Shown: positions 1-5,181 of the stretch, piece after piece
Position numbering within the stretch: the stretch's first letter is position 1
Layout: each line of letters opens with the position of its first letter
Source of the DNA: SOIA01 sp050116035
GTDB taxonomy: Bacteria; Acidobacteriota; Aminicenantia; Aminicenantales; Aminicenantaceae
Direction: 5' to 3'
Assembly: GCA_050116035.1 (NCBI GenBank)
Contig: JASFPJ010000256.1
Location: 1-5,181, forward strand
Length of the DNA stretch: 5,181 nucleotides
Notes under the pieces: generated by a model
The model's database searches: none
What the model was told of the DNA's origin: nothing
Seen by the model: only the letters and a program-made list of their open reading frames with translations
Program-made: the position numbers and the translations under genes

Positions 1-2114
1 ATTCCTGGAGCCACCCTCTCCCTGGAATAATCTTCAAGGTATATCCGGTAATCTTCAGGGTAGGGAACGTATGTATCAGTGATATCCACTTCATCATTCA
101 TATTTTCATCGAACCAGATGAATTGGTGAGAACGGTATGGATTCATAGGGTTTAAATCAGTGAGATAATCAAGCATTATAGGTTCAGTGTATCGGGAAAA
201 AGAGGCCTTGAACACGGATTTTCCATTTCCGAAGATGTCGAAACTAAGGCCTATGCGGGGTGAAAAAGCGTTCCAAACGATTATGTTTTTCCAACTTAAT
301 ATCGAGAATAACTCATAAGGATTGATCTCAACCAATGGTTGGATTATATTTTCACCGACGAATAGAGAGACATCATTGCCGCTTATTCCTTTGGAATGTG
401 TTGAGAGTTCGGAATCGCTCCTGTCGAATCTGAGGCCCAAGGTTAGAGTCAATCTTTCCCATAAGGTGATCGAATCTTGGACGAAAGCGCTTAACCTTCG
501 GCTTTCGGCCTTGGGATTACTTTCTATTCCATATCCAGAGGCAATGGAGAAAGAGATCATACCTTTATTCACTAGGAAGCCGGAGGATGGAGAAATATCC
601 TGGCCGAAAAAATTAGGACTATCATAATAATAATGTATCAACATGTTATCGGCTTTCCAGACTGAATATTCACTGGATATAAATTCGATTTCGGCTCCGG
701 CTTTAAGTTCATGGTCACCACCGAGGAAATTCTCTTGAAAGTGTGTTATGGATGCAGTGAGCTGAAACCTGTCTTGCACCCGATCTTCGTTGAATCCTGC
801 ACTTCCCCAAAGACGTTCTGTTCCTTGATCAAAGTATTGAGGCTTACTTCTTCCGTTTGCGTCAAGTCCGAGTGGCAATTTTTTGTGAGTGAAACCCATT
901 CTTCCAAAGGCCATTGTATTTTGGTTAAGTCTGTAGCTGAGAACCGCGGTTCCAGTGTAGTTAATTTCGAGATCCATGGTATGAGTGGATTCTTTAGGCC
1001 TGTTCCAGCCCATACTGGATTCGTAGACTGAACGGTAGCGGCTGTTGTAGTTGAACATTCCTGAAACTTGAAGCTCGGGAATAAAACGGCTGGTGAACTT
1101 CAAAAAACCCATTTTTTCGACATTCGACCTGTGAAATTCCTTGTGCTCGATTCCCTGAGGATCGGCCCATGGAATAAAAGGAGTGGTCCGCTTTTGAGAA
1201 AATACTCGTGCATTCCCGAAATAGGAGAGTCTATCCTCGTAGAGTAATCCTCCAAGAGAGAGAGAAAAGTCCCACAATCTTTTATCCAGTGCGGGCGGGG
1301 AGATGCCTGGGCTGTTGAGTGTTTCACCGGGCCTGAGAAGGCTTGAGAGATTATCACTTGTGTGATAAATAACAAGTTCTCCGCCGCTTCTGCCCTCACC
1401 TGATTTTGTGATTACATTGACATAGCCAGCCTCGGTCGCTCCAACTTCTGCAGGATGAGCCGCGGTTTCGACTTGGATCTCTTCTGCAGTATCAAAAGTA
1501 AAGTGAGTGAAAAGATGCCGGTTCATTGGATCAGCCATGAATATACCATCAAAGGCAAAAGTATTCGCTTGTGCATCTTGGCCGTGAATAAACGAACGTT
1601 TGAGGAAGGGGACTCTTTCCGTCGCCACACCCGGCATTGAATCTACGACGTCCACAAGATTTCTCAAAAAAGGAATATGTCGGAGAAGGTCTTTATCTAT
1701 ACTCGTGGCATTTTTTGGCGACACCGTATCTATTGTCGGAGTGGGGATTGTTCTTGTGATTTTTTCTTCGGTCGGAGTTGTTTCCATGGTTATACTCAGA
1801 TGGGCCGTTTTGCCGGCTCTGATGATGATATTATCCATGCTGACCGTTTTATATTCTGGGATTTCGACCATCAGTCTGTAAAATCCGGGAGGAAGGCCAG
1901 AGAATATAAAATTCCCTGTTTCTGAGGTGAAATAAGTCCGGATTCCCAGTAAATTTGGTGAAGACAAGTAAATGGAGGCATCTGGTAAGGCGGCTCCTTC
2001 TTCATTGATTATTTTTCCCCTAAGCGTTCCCGAATATGTTTGAGCGAGTGTGAAGGTCGTGAGTCCAGTCAGAAAAAACAATATCGCAAGGATTCCAAAT
2101 GATTTCTTCACCAC
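1..2114 (-). CDS. TonB-dependent / Oar-like outer-membrane receptor with N-terminal carboxypeptidase-regulatory-like domain (C-terminus outside window)
   Basis: One uninterrupted minus-strand frame runs from GTG at 2114 to the window edge, giving 704 codons. Seen: a signal peptide (residues 1-24: two lysines, a hydrophobic stretch around FGILAILFFLTGL, probable cleavage after TLA before Gln25). Next comes a beta-sandwich regulatory-like domain at about 28-112, with LRGKIINEEGAALPDASIYL and FSGLPPGFYRLMVEIPEYKT. A plug-like region follows at about 140-240, with MPGVAT, FDGIFMADP, EEIQVETAAHPAEVGATEAG and VNVITKSG. The rest, rich in aromatic alternating strands, looks like beta-barrel. Near the visible end an acidic D-x-N-x-N-D-x-x-D loop (669-677) resembles a calcium-binding turn. 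Known for the family: uptake or surface proteins of the outer membrane, usually around 900-1100 aa, so a few hundred residues are probably missing. The substrate cannot be read from the sequence. A second GTG at 2111 is an equally possible start. Coding by strand and domain order is very secure; a specific gene name is not. Confidence 0.93.
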   Translation of the reverse strand, partial: MVKKSFGILAILFFLTGLTTFTLAQTYSGTLRGKIINEEGAALPDASIYLSSPNLLGIRTYFTSETGNFIFSGLPPGFYRLMVEIPEYKTVSMDNIIIRAGKTAHLSITMETTPTEEKITRTIPTPTIDTVSPKNATSIDKDLLRHIPFLRNLVDVVDSMPGVATERVPFLKRSFIHGQDAQANTFAFDGIFMADPMNRHLFTHFTFDTAEEIQVETAAHPAEVGATEAGYVNVITKSGEGRSGGELVIYHTSDNLSSLLRPGETLNSPGISPPALDKRLWDFSLSLGGLLYEDRLSYFGNARVFSQKRTTPFIPWADPQGIEHKEFHRSNVEKMGFLKFTSRFIPELQVSGMFNYNSRYRSVYESSMGWNRPKESTHTMDLEINYTGTAVLSYRLNQNTMAFGRMGFTHKKLPLGLDANGRSKPQYFDQGTERLWGSAGFNEDRVQDRFQLTASITHFQENFLGGDHELKAGAEIEFISSEYSVWKADNMLIHYYYDSPNFFGQDISPSSGFLVNKGMISFSIASGYGIESNPKAESRRLSAFVQDSITLWERLTLTLGLRFDRSDSELSTHSKGISGNDVSLFVGENIIQPLVEINPYELFSILSWKNIIVWNAFSPRIGLSFDIFGNGKSVFKASFSRYTEPIMLDYLTDLNPMNPYRSHQFIWFDENMNDEVDITDTYVPYPEDYRIYLEDYSRERVAPG

Positions 2115-2120
2115 GTTGAG

Positions 2121-2127
2121 CCTCCTT
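2121..2127 (-). promoter_or_regulatory. Shine-Dalgarno sequence of the receptor gene
   Basis: On the minus strand AAGGAGG lies 6 nt before the GTG at 2114 and 9 nt before the GTG at 2111. It supports this start over any internal ATG. The spacing does not decide between the two adjacent GTG codons. Confidence 0.85.
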
Positions 2128-2209
2128 AGTGTTTGCAGCCTTTGAATAAGCTTTTTCCAGTTATTCATAGGAAATAACTCTTTTTCCTTGTATTTTGATT
2201 CAATTCATT

Positions 2210-2238
2210 ACAATAAATGACTCCTCATTAAGAGTCAA
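2210..2238 (-). promoter_or_regulatory. Probable sigma70-type promoter of the receptor gene
   Basis: Minus strand: TTGACT (2238-2233) as the -35 element, a 17-nt spacer, then TATTGT (2215-2210) as the -10 element. These match the consensus at 5/6 and 4/6. Transcription would begin near 2203, giving a leader of about 90 nt. The leader contains a small hairpin, AGTTATT / AATAACT, at 2159-2165 and 2173-2179. The promoter lies between the repeat cluster and the gene, so the receptor probably does not depend on read-through from the kinase. This is inferred by eye only. Confidence 0.5.
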
Positions 2239-2326
2239 GGTTTCCAGAGACTGATCAAATGCGAGCGAAATGAAGCGAAAAAAGCGGCAGGAGTACGTGC
2301 TCAGTAATTTGTTAACAATTTTTAGG

Positions 2327-2355
2327 TGTCATTGCGAGCGAAGCGTGGCAATCTC
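2327..2355 (+). repeat. Palindromic repeat, copy 1
   Basis: A 29-bp unit beginning TGTCATTGCGAGCGAAGC and ending GGCAATCTC. It is itself an imperfect palindrome (ATTGC at 2331-2335 pairs with GCAAT at 2348-2352). It is the inverted partner of copy 2, with 28 of 29 positions matching. The form resembles REP-like or MITE-like dispersed elements. I recall similar motifs in unrelated bacterial genomes, but cannot verify that here. Confidence 0.85.
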
Positions 2356-2401
2356 TTCAAAAGAAATTATGTTATTACGTGAATGAAGATATCCTTTTTA
2401 T

Positions 2402-2430
2402 GAGATTGCCATGCTTCGCTCGCAATGACA
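2402..2430 (-). repeat. Palindromic repeat, copy 2 (inverted relative to copy 1)
   Basis: Its reverse complement differs from copy 1 at a single position (A for G after GCGAAGC). The two copies are separated by 46 bp (2356-2401), so together they could form a 29-bp stem with an AT-rich loop in either strand's RNA. The stem lacks an adjoining T-run, so it need not be a terminator, but it could stabilise or end a transcript. Confidence 0.85.
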
Positions 2431-2437
2431 CAAGGAT

Positions 2438-2466
2438 GAGATTGCGACATTTCACTCGCAATGACA
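2438..2466 (-). repeat. Palindromic repeat, copy 3 (diverged)
   Basis: In the same orientation as copy 2 and 7 bp after it. It matches copy 2 at 24 of 29 positions. All five differences fall in the central part, while the outer GAGATTGC and CTCGCAATGACA ends are intact. The ATTGC / GCAAT pairing is therefore preserved, with 12 bases between the arms. Confidence 0.75.
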
Positions 2467-2556
2467 TCCAAGAGGTGTCATCTAATTATTGAGTGCGAGC
2501 ACCTATCCTCAATTTTCTTTAAAATGAATGGCGGGCGTATTAAGTGGCATCATTTT

Positions 2557-3468
2557 CTATCTTGCTGTCTGTTCCTTTGCCCATAAGGCCGCTCCCAGAA
2601 AACCGGCTTTGTTTCCAAGGGATGCTTTCTCGATTGTGCAGCATTCATAGGAAGCCTTGTATGATCTTCTTTTCACTTCTTCAAGCGCGGGAGACAGCAG
2701 AAGTTCGCCTGCGGACATGACCGCACCTCCCAGGAGAATTTTATCGGGATTCAATAAATTCATGGCTATGCCGAGGCCGATTCCAAGGAAGTATCCGGCT
2801 CGAGCAAAGGCTTGCCGAGCCGCCATTTCTCCTTTTTTCGCTCTGGCAAAAACTTCTTCCCCTGAGATTTTTTCGTCTTTTTTTCTTATTGTGTTGTAAT
2901 TCCTTACTATTTTAGGAGCTGAGACTTCTGTCTCCAGACATCCCTGGCCGCCGCAGTTGCACTTTTCCCCTTCTGGATTAACGGTTACGTGTCCTAACTC
3001 TCCGGCAAAACCGCATTTGCCTCGCCAGAGTCTCCCATCAAGGATGATTCCTGCGCCAAGGCCTGTGCCAATGGTTAGCAAGATGAGGCTGTGTGCTCCT
3101 TGTCCAGCCCCATGTTTATATTCTCCGAACGCGGCCATGTTGGCGTCATTGTTGACCCAGAATGGAACCTCTATGAATTCAGAAAGGGCAGGGATGAGGT
3201 CGAAATTGTTGAGCTCAGCATAGTTAGGCGATTGAAGAATTCTTTGCTGCTCAAGGCTGAAGATTCCAGGGAAGCCGAAACCAATCGCTGCCACCTTTCT
3301 CGTTTCTTTTCTTTTCAGGTCATTCCAGAGTTTTTCCAGGAGTTCAAGCAGCTGTTTAATGGTGGGTGGAGTGGCGGTCTTCGAGTTAAAGATGATGTTT
3401 CCAGCAGAATCGGTCAATCCATATTTCAGGCGAGTTCCTCCCAAATCAAATCCGGCATAGATAGGCAT
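2557..3468 (-). CDS. ROK-family sugar kinase (glucokinase-like)
   Basis: A complete 303-residue cytoplasmic protein of usual ROK kinase length. It has no N-terminal helix-turn-helix, so it is a kinase rather than a ROK repressor. Seen: the N-terminal phosphate-binding motif DLGGT (8-12); NNDAN (106-110) with the probable catalytic Asp108; a second phosphate loop GTGLGAG (134-140); GELGH (156-160); and the zinc-site signature C170-x-C172-GGQG-C177-x-E179, with His160 as the likely additional ligand. A glycine-rich LLGGAV (245-250) follows in the C-terminal lobe. Family knowledge: ATP-dependent 6-phosphorylation of glucose or a related hexose or amino sugar; the exact substrate is not decidable here. 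The ATG at 3468 places DLGGT at the expected position. Its Shine-Dalgarno sequence is weak or absent, which fits co-translation with whatever lies upstream. It follows tatA on the same strand with 162 bp between them. Confidence 0.95.
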   Translation of the reverse strand: MPIYAGFDLGGTRLKYGLTDSAGNIIFNSKTATPPTIKQLLELLEKLWNDLKRKETRKVAAIGFGFPGIFSLEQQRILQSPNYAELNNFDLIPALSEFIEVPFWVNNDANMAAFGEYKHGAGQGAHSLILLTIGTGLGAGIILDGRLWRGKCGFAGELGHVTVNPEGEKCNCGGQGCLETEVSAPKIVRNYNTIRKKDEKISGEEVFARAKKGEMAARQAFARAGYFLGIGLGIAMNLLNPDKILLGGAVMSAGELLLSPALEEVKRRSYKASYECCTIEKASLGNKAGFLGAALWAKEQTAR

Positions 3469-3486
3469 TTTCAGGTTTTTATCTTT

Positions 3487-3634
3487 TTAGCGGACAGGCT
3501 TAGTGATGGTGGGGACGTTCTTCTCAGGGAGAAATATATTTGAGAAATTGGCCTCAGGGATTGGAAAGATTAATGAAGGAATTCTCTTTTTCTCCTTTGG
3601 GTGTGCGCACAAGTTTTTCAATGAAGCGGCTCAT
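3487..3634 (-). CDS. Possible small ORF between tatA and the kinase, apparently frameshifted (unrecognised)
   Basis: An ATG at 3634 overlaps the tatA stop as ATGA, a classic coupling arrangement. The frame starts MSRFIEKLVRTPKGEK and stops at TGA (3556-3554) after 26 codons. If one base is skipped at CCC-TGA, reading continues as EANFSNIFLPEKNVPTITKP to a TAA at 3489-3487. That gives 48 codons in total, ending 18 nt before the kinase ATG. I do not recognise the product. The composition looks protein-like, but the stretch is too short for codon statistics to decide. Options are a sequencing or assembly error in a small gene, a decayed gene, a programmed +1 shift, or chance. The ATG is placed only one or two bases after the AAGGAGG that ends tatA, too close for ordinary initiation, so coupling would have to rely on the terminating tatA ribosome. 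Confidence 0.3.
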
Positions 3635-3828
3635 TCCTCCTTAGCAGGAGGCTGAGGTTTATCTGGAGGGGATTCTTTGTCCTTTGAGCTTATGGATTTT
3701 CGAAAATTCTTTATACCTTCTCCTAATGATTTTCCTAATTCAGGTAACTTTCGAGCGCCGAAGATGATGACGATGATCAGAATGATTAGAATGAGTTCTG
3801 TCGGTCCGACAGGTCCTAAAAAAAACAT
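3631..3828 (-). CDS. tatA: Sec-independent twin-arginine translocase subunit TatA
   Basis: A 65-residue inner-membrane protein, typical for TatA/E. Seen: a short N-terminus with GPVGPTELILI, a single very isoleucine-rich transmembrane segment at about 10-22, then the hinge Phe23-Gly24 and the hallmark FGARKLPELGKSLGEG. An amphipathic helix follows to about residue 44. The tail is charged and proline-rich and ends AKEE. The Glu11 near the membrane entry and the KLPELG motif mark the TatA/E type rather than TatB, which is longer. Known role: oligomerises to form the passage through which folded proteins with twin-arginine signals are exported, together with TatC, and TatB where present. Neither tatB nor tatC is in this window. 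It is the first gene of the minus-strand group leading to the kinase, and it diverges from lepA. Confidence 0.95.
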   Translation of the reverse strand: MFFLGPVGPTELILIILIIVIIFGARKLPELGKSLGEGIKNFRKSISSKDKESPPDKPQPPAKEE

Positions 3829-3833
3829 TAAAA

Positions 3834-3839
3834 CCTCCT
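3834..3839 (-). promoter_or_regulatory. Shine-Dalgarno sequence of tatA
   Basis: AGGAGG on the minus strand with 5 nt (TTTTA) to the ATG at 3828. It confirms the start codon. Confidence 0.88.
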
Positions 3840-3859
3840 CTGAAGGCTCAAGGTGTTGT

Positions 3860-3912
3860 TCTCTTGACTACTCTTAACAAAATTACTTGAGTCTGGCTGA
3901 AAAGTCAAGAGA
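3860..3912. repeat. Perfect 10-bp inverted repeat in the tatA-lepA divergent region
   Basis: TCTCTTGACT at 3860-3869 is exactly mirrored by AGTCAAGAGA at 3903-3912, with 33 bp between the arms. Centre-to-centre spacing is 43 bp, about four helical turns, so both arms would face the same side of the DNA. This suits a pair of operator half-sites. It could also be chance duplication of -35-like TTGACT elements. No T-run follows, so it is not a terminator. Confidence 0.55.
3880..3908 (-). promoter_or_regulatory. Candidate tatA promoter
   Basis: Minus strand: TTGACT (3908-3903), a 17-nt spacer, then TAATTT (3885-3880). The -35 element is good and the -10 is poor (3/6). Transcription would start near 3873, about 45 nt before the ATG. 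The -35 element lies inside one arm of the inverted repeat 3860-3869/3903-3912, so a protein bound there would be expected to affect it. Inferred by eye. Confidence 0.4.
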
Positions 3913-3925
3913 GCTCTGGGATAAT
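3897..3925 (+). promoter_or_regulatory. Candidate lepA promoter (extended -10)
   Basis: CTGAAA (3897-3902) is a 4/6 match to the -35 consensus. After 17 nt comes GATAAT (3920-3925), a 5/6 match to the -10, preceded by TGG in the extended -10 position (3917-3919). Transcription would start near 3932, leaving a leader of about 120 nt before lepA. The alternative TATACT at 4030-4035 has no matching -35 element and would leave only a few bases of leader. Confidence 0.4.
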
Positions 3926-3983
3926 GAGTCAGAAAGAATGGGTAGTAATGTCTGATCTTTCACACATTGAGGAGGAAACAATA

Positions 3984-4115
3984 TTGCCAATGACAGGAAT
4001 AAAGAATAGAACCATCCCTGAATTTCTTATATACTTAATGGTTAAAAATAATGAAAAGAATCAGGAATTTTTCCATAATTGCCCACATCGATCACGGGAA
4101 GTCCACCCTGGCTGA
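3984..4115 (+). other. Possible upstream overlapping ORF in the lepA leader
   Basis: A perfect GAGGAGG (3969-3975) lies 8 nt before a TTG at 3984. The frame contains an ATG at 3990 and runs 43 codons (MPMTGIKNRTIPEF...) to a TGA ending at 4115. It overlaps the first 65 nt of lepA out of frame. The same frame can be extended back to an ATG at 3924, but that start has no ribosome site. The peptide resembles nothing I know, and the last third is simply lepA read in another frame. If translated, it would act as a control element on lepA rather than as a functional protein. It may equally be chance. Confidence 0.2.
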
Positions 4116-5181
4116 CCGCCTCCTGGAGAAAACAGGAGCTCTCTCTCCTCGGGAGCTGAGAGAACAAGTGCTGGATACCATGGACCTGGAGAGGGAAAAG
4201 GGAATCACCATAAAAGCTCAGACCGCCCGCCTTCGATACATCAATCAGTCTGGAGAGGAATACATCCTCAACTTGATCGATACACCCGGGCATGTGGATT
4301 TTACATATGAAGTCTCCCGGAGTCTCGCCGCCTGCGAGGGAGCGCTCCTCGTTATTGATGCTTCACAGGGAGTCGAGGCTCAGACCTTAGCCAACACCTA
4401 TCTGGCCCTTCAGAATGACCTTGTCCTCATACCGGTCATCAACAAGATCGACCTCTCTCAATCCAATCCGGACCTCACCCTCGAGCAACTGGAGAACATA
4501 ATAGGAATCAGCCGAGAAGAAGCTATTTTGGCCAGCGCGAAAAAAGGAATCGCCATCGACCAAATCCTTGAGAGTGTAGTTGATCGTATTCCGGCTCCAA
4601 AAGGAAGCCCAGATTCTCCTCTTAAAGCCTTGGTCTTTGATTCCTGGTTTGATTCCTACCGAGGAGTCATCATTCTGGTAAGGGTTTTTGATGGAACAAT
4701 CCACACTGGAACTCAGATTGAGCTGATGTCGAGCCGAGCTGCGTACGAAGTGGAGGAACTGGGTTACTTGACTCCTAAACAGAAAAAAAGTGACAGTCTG
4801 GTCGCCGGAGAAGTCGGATACCTTATCGCTGGAATCCGCGAGTTGAGCCACGCCAGAATCGGAGATACAGTTACGGAAAAAAACAGAAGAGCGGACCAGC
4901 CCCTTCCTGGTTTTCAAGAGGCGAAGCCCATGGTTTTCTGCGGGATGTTTCCGGCCGGAGAAAGTAGTGTGGAGGATTTAAGAAAGGCTCTGGCCAAGTT
5001 GAGACTCAATGATTCCTCCTTCCAGTACGAACCAGAGAATTCACCTGCACTGGGGATGGGTTTCAGGTGTGGGTTTTTGGGGCTTCTTCACAGGGAAATT
5101 GTTCAAGAAAGATTGGAGAGAGAATTCGATTTGAACCTCGTCACCACGGCACCGAGTGTAAATTTCAAAGTTACCCAAAAG
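4051..5181 (+). CDS. lepA: Elongation factor 4 / LepA, ribosome-associated GTPase (N-terminal 377 residues; C-terminus outside window)
   Basis: Starts MKRIRNFSIIAHIDHGKST, almost the standard LepA N-terminus, which fixes the ATG at 4051; an in-frame TAA lies just upstream at 4036-4038. Seen G-domain motifs: G1 AHIDHGKST (11-19), the switch I region EREKGITIKAQT (47-58), G3 DTPGH (77-81), G4 NKID (131-134) and G5 SAK (162-164). The KAQT form separates LepA from EF-G and TypA. Domain II begins near 188 (VFDSWFDSYRGVI, 195-207). The domain III-type region follows, including GFRCGFLGLLH (337-347). The family is about 600 aa, so roughly 220 residues are missing. Known role: a translational GTPase that binds ribosomes, back-translocates or remodels stalled complexes, and aids 30S assembly. 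No Shine-Dalgarno sequence is visible before the start, unlike tatA and the receptor. Confidence 0.97.
   Translation, partial: MKRIRNFSIIAHIDHGKSTLADRLLEKTGALSPRELREQVLDTMDLEREKGITIKAQTARLRYINQSGEEYILNLIDTPGHVDFTYEVSRSLAACEGALLVIDASQGVEAQTLANTYLALQNDLVLIPVINKIDLSQSNPDLTLEQLENIIGISREEAILASAKKGIAIDQILESVVDRIPAPKGSPDSPLKALVFDSWFDSYRGVIILVRVFDGTIHTGTQIELMSSRAAYEVEELGYLTPKQKKSDSLVAGEVGYLIAGIRELSHARIGDTVTEKNRRADQPLPGFQEAKPMVFCGMFPAGESSVEDLRKALAKLRLNDSSFQYEPENSPALGMGFRCGFLGLLHREIVQERLEREFDLNLVTTAPSVNFKVTQK

Larger units (their letters stand above)
2239..2556. other. Non-coding spacer carrying a repeat cluster
   Basis: No convincing reading frame occupies this stretch. It holds the three palindromic repeat copies described separately, plus fragments of the same core: TGCGAGCGAA at 2260-2269 and TGCGAGC at 2494-2500. 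A weak nested hairpin, ATTGAG / CTCAAT at 2488-2493 and 2508-2513 with GTGC / GCAC inside, lies just downstream of the kinase stop. It has no following T-run on the minus strand, so I do not call it a terminator. Confidence 0.7.

Noticed and set aside
322..1881. Several plus-strand frames of 60-106 codons, and a 99-codon minus-strand frame at 1100-1399
   Set aside because: All lie inside the continuous receptor frame and have no family resemblance or ribosome site. They are shadows of the receptor gene.
2327..2466. CRISPR array
   Set aside because: The repeats are of CRISPR-like length, but they occur in opposite orientations, are separated by 46 and 7 bp, and there are only three with no cas genes. 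They fit a palindromic dispersed repeat.
2488..2513. Rho-independent terminator after the kinase
   Set aside because: The hairpin is short with a large interior loop, and the minus-strand sequence following it has no T-run.
2657..3543. Plus-strand frames of 80-150 codons opposite the kinase
   Set aside because: They are antisense to a gene with clear ROK motifs throughout, and their translations have no recognisable domain.
3864..3892. Plus-strand promoter using TTGACT at 3864-3869
   Set aside because: At 15-18 nt spacing there is only CTTGAG-like sequence, with no usable -10 element. CTGAAA / GATAAT further downstream is the better candidate.
3924..4115. 63-codon plus-strand gene starting at 3924
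   Set aside because: It has no ribosome site at that start and no family resemblance, and its last third is lepA in another frame. Only the shorter version with the GAGGAGG site is kept, as a possible leader element.
4042..4917. Minus-strand frames of 83 and 176 codons
   Set aside because: They are antisense to lepA, whose GTPase motifs run without interruption. The longer frame is a by-product of lepA codon choice.

Overview
The window is a stretch of a diderm (Gram-negative-type) bacterial chromosome of moderate GC. It holds four recognisable protein genes, two of them cut by the window edges. The large receptor at the left belongs to the 'carboxypeptidase-regulatory-domain plus TonB-type plug and barrel' (Oar-like) class, which is expanded in Acidobacteriota, Aminicenantota and related uncultured lineages. 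That suggests, but does not prove, such a host. No gene here settles the taxonomy.

Layout: (1) 1-2114, minus strand: an outer-membrane TonB-dependent/Oar-like receptor, 704 residues visible, C-terminus outside the window. It has a GTG start, a strong Shine-Dalgarno sequence and a fair sigma70-type promoter (2210-2238). (2) 2239-2556: a non-coding spacer with three copies of a 29-bp palindromic repeat. Two are inverted and 28/29 identical; the third is a diverged direct neighbour. Scraps of the same core occur on both sides. (3) 2557-3468, minus: a ROK-family sugar kinase, complete, 303 aa. (4) 3469-3630, minus: a short stretch with no recognised gene. It has a small reading frame whose ATG overlaps the tatA stop codon (ATGA). 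If read with a +1 shift at CCC-TGA, this frame would run for 48 codons to within 18 nt of the kinase. (5) 3631-3828, minus: tatA, the pore-forming subunit of twin-arginine protein export, complete, 65 aa, with a strong Shine-Dalgarno sequence. (6) 3829-4050: a divergent promoter region with a perfect 10-bp inverted repeat (3860-3869/3903-3912) that overlaps the likely tatA promoter. (7) 4051-5181, plus: lepA (elongation factor 4), the N-terminal 377 residues.

On the minus strand tatA, the small frame and the ROK kinase are closely packed and could be one transcript. The receptor lies downstream of the repeat cluster and appears to have its own promoter. lepA is transcribed divergently. I see no evidence for a new defence, mobile or biosynthetic system. 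The points most worth a second look are the tatA-to-kinase junction, the repeat cluster, the inverted repeat between tatA and lepA, and the fact that lepA has no visible Shine-Dalgarno sequence while an overlapping upstream frame has a perfect one.
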